Origin: Cenococcum geophilum 1.58
Lineage: Eukaryota; Ascomycota; Dothideomycetes; Gloniales; Gloniaceae
Direction: 5' to 3'
Length of the DNA stretch: 64,000 nt
NCBI GenBank assembly: GCA_001692895.1
Contig: KV748229.1
Location: 805,112 to 869,111 of the forward strand
Positions 55,852 to 64,000 of the stretch are shown one piece after another. Numbering within the stretch: the stretch's first letter is position 1; every line of letters starts with the position of its first letter. The translations under genes and the position numbers were made by a program. The notes under the pieces are model-generated. The model saw only the letters and a program-made list of their open reading frames with translations, searched no databases and had not been told where the DNA came from.

Positions 55852-58528
55852 ATGTTTTTCTTTAATAAGACGAACGCGTCGCTACTATATAGGCAATCCT
55901 CCGCAGACTCCCATGTCACTGACCCGTCGGCCACGGATTCCTGGGTCTCTCCATATTCAGACTCGTCCACGTATGGAGACATGCCTTCACCAGAACAGCG
56001 AGAACGTGGAGCGTTGGGGAAGAGGAGCTCTGTGTTCACGCTGCGTTCCAGGAGCAATACTGCCACCCCCGCCAAATCGTCTTTTCTCTCGCATACCTCG
56101 ACGTTGGGCAGTACTGATAGCTCTTCACGCCGATCGTCGCAAGATGTCCGCTCTCTCACCGACAGTCAGACTAGTCTATCGGAGATACCTGGCCCCAAAA
56201 GATCGCTGTTCTCGCGTGGGAAGAGATTACGACGGCAGAGCAGTCAGCTGTTGTCTGCTTCTGTCCCGGATGAGATTGAAGAGGTAGACACGGGTAAAAG
56301 AAGTTCGGTCCTGCGGAAGAATCGATATAGAAGGGGAGGCTATGGCTCCCAGGGCTCAAGTGAGTGTTTCTGGTTGATGTTGGTTCACATCTAGGTGTTA
56401 ATGGATAGTTGCAGTACCGGACCTGAAACATCGCATCTCGAGTCCATTCGGCTTTCAACACCTAACCCACACGCATCGGCAGCAATTCCCTGCTCTCGAT
56501 CGCACGACGCAAAACGAACTCGTCGCTGAATTTTGGGCTGTTCGAGCATCTCAGGTTCCCCGTCGTGAGCTTCATGGCATCAAGGCGGAGGACCTGCATT
56601 TCCAGAACTTTTCTTCTGAAGCAGTCGATGCAACAAAACATGGTGAACGATCACGTTCTGTATTAGCAAGGTCCCCGCCACCTCTTAGCCCACAGCGATC
56701 CCGCGACTTAACGCTGCAAGATTCCCCATCGCCGGGTTCCAGTTTAAGGGGTTTACGTCACAGTCGATCTGTGGAAAGCTTCTCTCAACCAGTAGTGAAA
56801 GCACGCTCGCATAGGTTGTCGCATTCTGTTAACCCACCGCCAAGAGTGTCCTCCAGGATGGCTTTGACACGAATCGATGACTTCCATGGTGATGAGTATT
56901 CTGCAAATGCGGGCTCAAGTTCTGCACGCGGACGGTTCTCCCGAGCCTCTGGGACGTTGGATCGGTCCACACCGTCTAGTCGGCCCTCTACTGCAGGTAG
57001 TATATCTACTGTAACCTGTGATCCTGACTTCATTGCTCAAGCAGTTACGACCCCTGATGATACCGCATTACCTCTGCTGTCACCCGGTTTTGGCACAGAG
57101 CTGGAAAATGTTCCTGAGGAACCTGAACGATTCTTCAACCCACGGCCTGCCCCACGACCACCCATTAGAAGCCCACCCCTTGACTCCCCATTCCAGCGTT
57201 CTCCAAGGTCACCTACCGTAATGCGTTCAGCAAGCCGGACGAGTTCATATGGCACTACTAGGTCATTCAGCCAGCGAAGCCCGAAACCAAGACCCCTGTC
57301 TCAAATGTCGGATACTTTAGGTTCGCCAACCCTAGCACAACCAGGAAGGGGCTTCATACGCTATCCGCCATCTGCAAAGAGACAATCGTCATATTGGAAA
57401 AATTTTGACTCGTCTTGGGAAGATGATATTGACTACTGTTACGAACACGCCGCCGAAGCGGATTGCGATTTTGATTGGGATCGAGGCTCGATCGAGTGTG
57501 ACGAAGAATCCGCTACTACCCAAGAACAACACGAAGACGATCAGGCTATTCGCTCGCCTGAATGCAATGACGAATCTGTTGAGACCGAGGACGATGCGAC
57601 ACTTCAAACTCGATTCTTCCCAGGAGCATTCCGCCCGTCACTCCTTGTACCAAGCGCGAACAATATCCCAGAGCTAGACCACCGGTCCGCTCTCTCGGCC
57701 TCCACTGATGCTGGTGCTTTAACGCCGTCAGATATTTTCACCCCGGCTCCAATTGACGTTGCAGCGGCGACTGCGTTTATAGATCCAGAAGGTTATAGCC
57801 TCACTCCTTCATTACTCGTCCCTCAAGACTTCAAGTATCAAGCTATGAGGGAAGAAATGTACGAAGATCTTCTGGCCGAGTATGAGACTTCAGATTGTCA
57901 TTATCCCCTCATGGATGCAGCACAGAGTATCGCTAGCTCGAGCCGTAGTAGCCGTACCCGGCTTAGCAAGCGCAGCTCTTATGACAGCAGCCTCATTTCT
58001 GGCCCAGGCTCTGTCAGCTCTCCTGTCCGTCGGTCTGCTAGCTCCTCAGGAAGTATCCCAGAACTCGTACACAGCCGGCGAGTTCGGAAGACTTTCGATA
58101 TGATGGTTGACCAGCTTACCGAGCAAGTCGCATCCTTCGCCCATCTAGACGAAGACGACGAGGAAGAAGCAGCAGAAGCCGCCGATGACGAAACTGCGTC
58201 TCTGCCCACTACGAACGGTAAGGGTACCTTCTTCGCTGCCGAAGATGACGACCGTAAGCGCGACGCCGAGACGAGATCTGATGTTAAAGGAGTCGAATAC
58301 GAGCTGGAATTCGCTTCTTTAACCATCCCTGCGTCTGCCATTCACCATGAACGTGCGGCGTCGGACGGAGCCGCGAAACTGTTGGAAGCTGCTGCACGGC
58401 CAGCAGAGAAACTTCCAAAGACCCGAACGCGTGCTGCAAGCTCGAGTAACGCATACCGCGCCAGCAAGCAGGCTTACACGCTTTCGCTTTTCCCTACGCC
58501 ATACAAGCCACGCAAAGCCACTCCATAG
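55852..58528 (+). CDS. CRIB-domain protein, likely Cdc42/Rac effector, 2 exons
   Basis: Exons 55852-56359 and 56415-58528; the intron has a GTGAGT donor and GCAG acceptor, the frame is joined through a split codon, and the product is 873 residues. Just after the junction is a CRIB motif, ISSPFGFQHLTHTH (residues about 177-190), fitting the I-S-x-P-x-x-F-x-H-x-x-H consensus that binds GTP-loaded Cdc42 or Rac. It is followed by FPALDRTTQNELVAEFW and VPRRELHGIKAEDL. The rest is Ser/Arg/Pro-rich and probably disordered, with acidic runs near DDIDYCYEHAAEADCDFDWD and DEDDEEEAAEAADDE. There is no kinase domain, so it is a PBD-only protein comparable in idea to yeast Gic1/2, expected at sites of polar growth. 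The start MFFFNKTNASLL was preferred; ATG 55744 is an in-frame alternative. Confidence 0.82.
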
Positions 58529-59622
58529 ATATCGAACCGTATTTCCTACCCGAATGTTGATCTTCTTGCGAGGTCTTTCAAGGGGCCGCAGAAATAACGA
58601 TCGAGTCTTGTATCATGCCCCACCTGTACCCCTACAATTCCCGATTTCCTTACACTGTATTGTATGCCGCCTTCCCCCCCTATTTCTCGCACTCTTTCCG
58701 GCTCTCGCCGACATAATGATGTTAACGTCTTGTTATGTATCGCCATTAATGACCTCGTACCAAAAATGAAAGGATCTGGTGTAATTTTTGGGCTAGGTCT
58801 ATGAAAAGCATTTGGCTTTGATTCTGGGATTTTTTTAGGAAACGCGGCCGCGTCACTTTCCACATTGGGCTCTGTTTTCAACTACCGTTTTTGGGGCGAG
58901 TTAGGGTTATACCTATCTTCGCAGCAAGGCGAATTGAGAGGCTTTGACGTTGTATTCTTTTCCTTTTCTTCCAGGTTTTATTTGTTTGGCATTGCTGCAA
59001 AGAAATTGCGGCGCGGGTTCCCCTACCAGGCGTGGAGCGGGCCTTCGCGCTCCTCATACCCCGTCTGAGTGGCTTTTTTTCTTTGCCAATTTCGCTTTCA
59101 AGGAGGATTCGCGATTATCACGCGATTATGAAGCGAGTGGATACGAAGGTGGGGGGTTTGTCCGCAAGCCTCCGCCTGATGCAGCAGGAGGAGGATGTAG
59201 TTGACTTTCGAGCACGTCCCGTCTTTGTATCAAAGCTTGAGCGGACGGCTGCGAAGATATTACGTGCAGTGGTATTAAGAGATTATACTTCTAGACTTGC
59301 GTGCGTTGGTGCTGTGATGCACCCTATTCTATGATCGGCCTAACTAGCTTATGTGATTTGAAATACATCGTTCTTGAGCTCGGTCAAGCATTGTGCGTGA
59401 AGCGCTGTGCTTTAAAACGTCTGAACTCTTAGCAGTGATATCGCGGATGCTATCATGCGTGTGAAGGTCTCGTCACCTAGCCAAAAATGAAGAAAGCTGA
59501 TTGCCAAATCTGGTGGGAAGACCCTAGTCTCTAACTAATCTATCAAGCCTGTAAACTCTGACTCCACCACGTTCTTGCGCCGTTGAGCTCAATGCTCCCC
59601 CATTAACGATCTCCCTCTCGCT
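58529..59622. other. Intergenic, convergent 3' ends
   Basis: About 1.1 kb between the convergent CRIB and antiporter genes. Short frames only, none recognised. It should contain the 3' untranslated regions of both. Confidence 0.5.
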
Positions 59623-61501
59623 CTACTGCACGCCCCACACTCCCAAAACATCCTTTGTCCCCTTTCCTTTGCGGCTCTCTAGCCTCCGCACCCGCCTCAC
59701 CAACAACCCAACACCTAGCGGTCCTATAATCGTGCATAGCACGATTGCCCAGGTTACGATAAGGAAGATCTCGGAATCGCCCGTAGACGAGGAGCCGAAG
59801 ATGCCGTTGCTTTCGGCAACGGCTGAGATTAGAAAGCCGATTTCGCCGCGGGCAACCATGGCGATGCCGAGGATAGAGGCGGGATAGAGAGAAAGTGGTT
59901 TCGGGGATTGATGGTTCGGTTGAGAATGGCCTGAGGGGGCTGCCGTAGGGGCAATCTGTTGCGCTGCTGGCATACTGCACTGCGGGAGTGCGGATGATGG
60001 TGCGGGAGAAAGACAGGGATTGGTTCCCGCTCTTTCTCCTTTCAGATGTTTGCCCCATAGGTGGGGTAATGCGGGGAGTTTAAGGGAGCTGATGCGCAGC
60101 TTGCTGGTGACGAGAGGAGTGGTGTGAAACCGGACGAGCCAAAGGCCGCAGATAAGTTTGCTAAAGGTCATGAGGAGTGCATAGATAATGCCGCGCCAGA
60201 CGATGGGGCCGGAGAACATCCGTGTTATGGGAATTGAGAAGCCGATGGACGCCTGCGAGTGTAAGGTGGGTTGCATGATGATGGAAGATGGGTTGTAGGT
60301 GTGGAGGGAAAAAAAAAGGGGATACCGTACAAAGAAAAAGGGCTTCAATATCTTCTCCACTAGCTGCTGATAGTAACGTTCGTATACGGCGGAGCCGCTC
60401 GTGGGTAGGCTGCAGACGCTGCTGGAGTCAACGTCGGGGGTAGACTTATCCTGCTTTTCGCGTTTAGATCCGTCTGGGTGTTCTTCATTGGATACTACCT
60501 GGCTGTCTGAAGGGCCTGCCATGCTGTTCTCACCTTGGCCGGGGCTCGCTTCTGTAGATGCTGTACTACCGTGTGTAGGATGTGGTAGCTCACTGTCCCA
60601 CCAACTAATTATTGCACCTGCAATATAAGATGCAAGCAGATTCGATGTCCCAGCATAGCTGGCGCCTATTACCAAGCCTAGCAGGATAGCTGTGTGGATT
60701 ACAAATGCCGTCTGTCTGTAACATAATACCTTCTGTAGAACTCCAGACGGATTGTTCTCCCGGTGGCAGTTCAATAACAATGTCAGCGGTTTGACAAAAT
60801 ATCGACATGCAAGCGGAAGTACGACTGTGAAAGCAAGAGAAACAAGAATTGGTCTAACAACTGTCGTAGGACTGATGCTAGACCTAGACCCTCCAAGGTT
60901 GGAGATTACTTGGACCATGATAAGGCCAACAACATCATCCATCATGGCTGCGCTTGTAATCACAACGCCTAAACGTGTCGTGGTAAGCCCACTCGTGCTT
61001 AGGATCGTAAAGGTCGTCCCGAGACTAGTGGAGCATAAAGCTGCACCTGCAGCAAATGCTTGCAGAGAGGTAGTTCTTACTAATCCTTGAAGAGAAAAAG
61101 AAAGGGCAATGGGCACAGTAATACCAGTAAGAGCCACTGCTATTGAAACAAGGAGATTGGCCTTCAGGGAGGTAAAGGAAGTAGAAAGACCACCTGGGAT
61201 AGAATTAGGGTGGCGAGGTTGAACCAGAGTTGTAAGGTGCAGAAATCACACCTTCATAGACAAGAAAAATCAGTCCGATATAGCCTAAGTGGACAACTGC
61301 TTCCTCTGCATTGTATGAGATCCATTTTGCGCCCGGAGTTCCCCATGTAATGCCAATGAGAACTTGTCCGAGAAGTCCGCAGTATAACGTGCGATCGAGA
61401 ATGGAGTTGATGACGTTAAGAAGAAGGATAAATGAGGATTCGATAAGAATAGTGACCACCCCAGGTTCTTCATAGGGGAGGGAGGCGAAATTTCTACTCA
61501 T
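59623..61501 (-). CDS. Na+/H+ or K+/H+ antiporter (CPA superfamily), 3 exons
   Basis: Monovalent cation/proton exchanger, an integral membrane protein. Minus-strand exons are 61501-61252, 61193-60331 and 60252-59623. The introns are 61251-61194 (GTGTGA donor) and 60330-60253 (GTACGG donor, 78 bp, frame-neutral, so it can be missed); 580 residues after splicing. The start MSRNFASLPYEEPG was chosen over an ATG five codons upstream. Transmembrane segments are abundant: TILIESSFILLLNVINSIL, VVHLGYIGLIFLVYEGG, VSIAVALTGITVPIALSF. The conserved core has ALCSTSLGTTFTIL and SAAMMDDVVGLIMVQVIS, with the paired Asp of the exchanger site. Removing the second intron joins LKPFFF to ASIGFSIPITRMF, as family logic requires. 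The late segment GIAMVARGEIGFLISAVA is also typical. A long hydrophilic loop lies near residues 250-310 of the product. Confidence 0.87.
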
Positions 61502-61690
61502 AGTGGTTTGAAGCACCCTCGAAGCGTTCCTCTAGCCATCTTTAACATCACGCCAAGCCTCGTAATAACCACCTCTGCGCAACTACACCGTATAATTACT
61601 GCAAGTCGTGGCCGAGGAGGAACTTTTGGGTGGCTTATAACCTTAATTTAGTATATAATACTAAAAGCTCTACATAAACTCAATTAAGCG
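61502..61690 (-). promoter_or_regulatory. Upstream region of the antiporter gene
   Basis: Holds the promoter side of the minus-strand antiporter gene. An AT-rich patch, TTAATTTAGTATATAATAC, occurs near 61640. No specific site assigned. Confidence 0.35.
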
Positions 61691-61808
61691 GTCAAGCAAG
61701 CAAGCAAGCCAAACGATTTCGACTAAGCAAGCCAAGCCAGCAAGCTCGAGGTACCCAAAATTGCAAGCCAGCAAGCTGAGGGCTCTCAGCTTGGCTTGCT
61801 TGCTTGTC
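61691..61808. repeat. CAAG-rich inverted repeat, about 118 bp
   Basis: GTCAAGCAAGCAAGCAAGCC at the left is mirrored by GGCTTGCTTGCTTGTCAC at the right. Internal AGCCAGCAAGCT copies add further pairing. It could be a MITE or a simple-sequence expansion. Confidence 0.65.
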
Positions 61809-61993
61809 ACTCGCTCTAGCAGAAGACCTGTCCACTTCTCAAGAATCCAAAAAGGCAGGCGGGGGGCAGGCGTAAGACAAGTATTCCTTGAAACACCATA
61901 ATTCCATAAAAAGCTCTTTGGATTAGATAAACGCTCACACCTAAAAACGGTAAAGCTTTCAATTTCTCCACCGGATTGTCTCGCAGGCGAGCT

Positions 61994-62497
61994 TTAAAAG
62001 CCAAGATAATCACAGCTAGAAAAGTCTATTAGGCCCGTGAACTTCCTAATCGCGTCTTCCTGACAGCTATTTGGCGCGGCACCCTCTGTGTTAAGACCTA
62101 ATACGGCTTTAATTGTCATGCGGACCGCAACCTCGTCCTTTGCTAAATTTGCATGAGGCGTATACACAGCTAGGTTATCGGCGAGACAGGCATCTTCGAC
62201 CTCTTTTTTAAACGCATCAACGTGATTATCGGCTTCAGGGAGACCTGTAATTGAAACAGCGACGGTGCGGACCATATCTGGAGGTGGCAGGATTGACGGA
62301 TCAAGCCCGTAATCGACTGCACAGCTAACCACGATTTGAGTGCTAGCTCGAGGTAAGAGAGATTCGAAGGCTTTCGCTCCTATGTCCCCAATGAGGTCTC
62401 TAGGAGGGAACATTCCGCCTATTTCGTTTCTACCCGCGTTGGTGAAGGCGAGAAGGTAGGTAAGAAGGAGAAGCAATGATGATTGCCGGTGATGCAT
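61994..62497 (-). CDS. Small secreted protein, function unknown
   Basis: Single-exon frame of 167 residues on the minus strand. The N-terminus MHHRQSSLLLLLTYLLAFTN is a clear signal peptide, with a likely cut after ...FTNA near residue 21. The mature part has four Cys (VSCAVDYG, EDACLADN, NSCQEDA, SSCDYLGF), enough for two disulphides. It also has a PPPDMVRTVAVSITGLPEA segment and a C-terminus ending DYLGF. I recognise no family. Size, secretion and cysteine count are those of a generic small secreted protein. It lies between the antiporter and the divergent alpha-actinin gene. No transmembrane segment or GPI signal was seen. Confidence 0.65.
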   Translation of the reverse strand: MHHRQSSLLLLLTYLLAFTNAGRNEIGGMFPPRDLIGDIGAKAFESLLPRASTQIVVSCAVDYGLDPSILPPPDMVRTVAVSITGLPEADNHVDAFKKEVEDACLADNLAVYTPHANLAKDEVAVRMTIKAVLGLNTEGAAPNSCQEDAIRKFTGLIDFSSCDYLGF

Positions 62498-63050
62498 TGT
62501 AACGGTAATCGATCGGAAAACTGTTAATGGCTAGGATGGATGGCAGTTGTGGAGGTTATTACGATAAAAAAGGAAAGACGCTGGCCCGGACAGAACTGGT
62601 GGGCGTACTTGCTGATTCTTAAATATTTCCACAAACGGTGAAAACTGAGTGTTGCCTGCACTGCCCTAAGGCTAACCAAGCAGAAAATCTTTGCGCGATT
62701 GGCGTGAATTGCGCAAGACGGATTAAGGCGTTTGTATCCTCTTGTCCCCTAGTACTCCTTTTTGAGACGGCCACTATCGAAGGCATTTAACAATAGTTAT
62801 TCTGACAATAGTTATTGCTAAAGTCTGATAATGGGACGGGTGGTTAAGTGTCGTTCCCGTTGCTGGTTGGTTGGTTGACAGGCGCAGCGACAGGCCCCTG
62901 CTGACTGCCAAAGCCAATCCCAGGCGGCCTTTGTTGTGGCCGCAAAACACATCACCATCGACTCCCACCGTAGCGCTGCCTTCATTCATACATGCCTCCA
63001 CTACTTGCTCTCTTTGGCCATTCATACACTGCAGATGAGATTTTTTCAGC
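62498..63050. promoter_or_regulatory. Divergent promoter region
   Basis: About 550 bp between the start of the minus-strand secreted-protein gene and the plus-strand alpha-actinin start. No coding frame is convincing. TTGGTTGGTTGACAGG near 62865 and a repeated ACAATAGTTATT near 62790-62815 are the only notable motifs. Confidence 0.45.
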
Positions 63051-64000
63051 ATGGCACCTCTCGAGCAGCAATGGGTCAAAGTTCAGCAGAAGACCTTCAC
63101 GAAATGGTCCGCTGTCCCCCGCCGCAGCACATTGTGCGTAGCAACCACTGACTTCCTACTGCAGGCTCAACAGCAAACTCAAGGCACGAAATGTTGAAAT
63201 TCAAGACTTAATCTACGACCTTTCCGACGGTGTGAGTGCTTGTCCGAATCCTCCATCCCTTCTAGCGCAATTATCCGATCCACCCACCGCTGTTTCCTCA
63301 AGTCCCGACGTTGATAGAAACAATATTAGGTTGTACTTATACACCTGCTCGAGATTCTTGGACAGGAATCTCTTGGACGATATGCCTCTCAGCCGAAGCT
63401 TCGCGTCCAACGGTTCGAAAATGTCAACAAATGTTTGGATTTTATTAAGGGTCGAGGGATACAAATGACAAATATTGGGGCAGAGGATGTTGTCGATGGC
63501 AACAGTAAAATTATTCTAGGTTTAATATGGACTTTGATTCTTAGATTTACAATTAGCGATATCAACGAGGAAGGGCTGAGTGCTAAAGAGGGGTTATTAC
63601 TCTGGTGTCAGAGAAAGACGGCCTGCTATGACGAGGTGGAAGTGCGCGACTTCTCTACAAGTTGGAATGACGGCTTAGCCTTGTAAGTCGAAATCAGAGC
63701 TTCCCCATAGAATGAAACTAATCGGGAACCCCAGTTGCGCTCTCCTAGATATACACCGGCCCGATCTCATTGATTACGATAGCTTGGATAAGAACGACCA
63801 CCGAGGAAACATGCAGCTCGCTTTTGATATTGCCTCGAAGGAAATTGGTATCCCAGACCTCTTAGATGTGGAAGATGTATGCGACGTTGCGAAACCCGAT
63901 GAACGCTCCCTTATGACCTATATTGCCTACTGGTTCCATGCCTTCTCGCAAATGGAGCGGGTTGAAAATGCTGGCAGGAGAGTGGAGAAGTTTGTACAAA
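63051..64000 (+). CDS. Alpha-actinin, N-terminal part (two CH domains), runs off the window
   Basis: Actin-crosslinking protein of contractile rings and actin cables. Exons are 63051-63106, 63165-63231, 63330-63682 and 63735 to the window end. Introns are 58, 98 and 52 bp; the first donor, GTCCGC, is weak but gives exact continuity (FTKW-LNSKLKARNVEIQDL). The product as read is 247 residues and incomplete. CH1 spans about 8-115: QQWVKVQQKTFTKW, DLIYDLSDGVVLIHLLEILG, KCLDFIKGRGIQMTNIGAED, KIILGLIWTLILRF. CH2 spans about 130-230: LLLWCQRKTACYDEV, SWNDGLAFCALLDIHRPDLI, GNMQLAFDIASKEIGIPDLL and the close MTYIAYWFHAF. Spectrin repeats and EF-hands should lie outside the window. Confidence 0.93.

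Noticed and set aside
61816-62013. 65-codon minus-strand frame after the secreted protein
   Set aside because: Overlaps the stop region of the secreted-protein gene and lacks recognisable features; probably 3' untranslated sequence.
63213-63464. Minus-strand frame over the alpha-actinin introns and exon 3
   Set aside because: Shadow of the clearly coding plus strand.

Overview
The window looks like nuclear DNA from a filamentous ascomycete (Pezizomycotina). The genes have short spliceosomal introns (about 50-100 bp, GT...AG, often with CTAAC/CTGAC-like branch points), the gene families are typical of that group, and the central block carries the mark of repeat-induced point mutation (RIP). 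I cannot place it below subphylum.

Layout: (1) 1-12.6 kb is a left gene-bearing arm. It holds a ubiquitin-specific protease with a possible C-terminal CaaX box, a dead kinase-like gene next to two small inverted-repeat elements, a RAD16-type SNF2/RING repair helicase whose start region has been tandemly duplicated, and a minus-strand four-exon gene for a fungal N-terminal helical domain plus a ubiquitin-like domain. (2) 12.8-50.1 kb is an AT-rich, RIP-damaged island made almost entirely of nested transposons. A LINE is split by a chromodomain gypsy element, which is itself split by a second gypsy in the opposite orientation. A Helitron array follows, and its helicase gene is split by a copia element. 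Four target-site duplications can be read (CTATC, CTATT, AGTAT, TA), so the insertion order can be deduced. (3) 50.1-55.8 kb has normal base composition but no gene I recognise; it contains a possible solo LTR and some microsatellites. (4) 55.8-64 kb is a right gene-bearing arm: a CRIB-domain Cdc42/Rac effector-like protein, a CPA-type cation/proton antiporter (minus), a small secreted cysteine-containing protein (minus), and the N-terminal half of alpha-actinin, which runs off the window.

The host genes do not form a pathway or cluster; they are ordinary housekeeping and cytoskeletal genes around a transposon trap. The most unusual points are the Helitron array (head-to-tail copies with hairpin ends and an A|T insertion site, carrying an intron-containing Ala/Pro-rich ORF on the strand opposite Rep/helicase), the clear RIP pattern, and the duplicated RAD16 start codon that created an upstream ORF. 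All splice sites, starts and domain calls were made by eye from the sequence; no database search was run.
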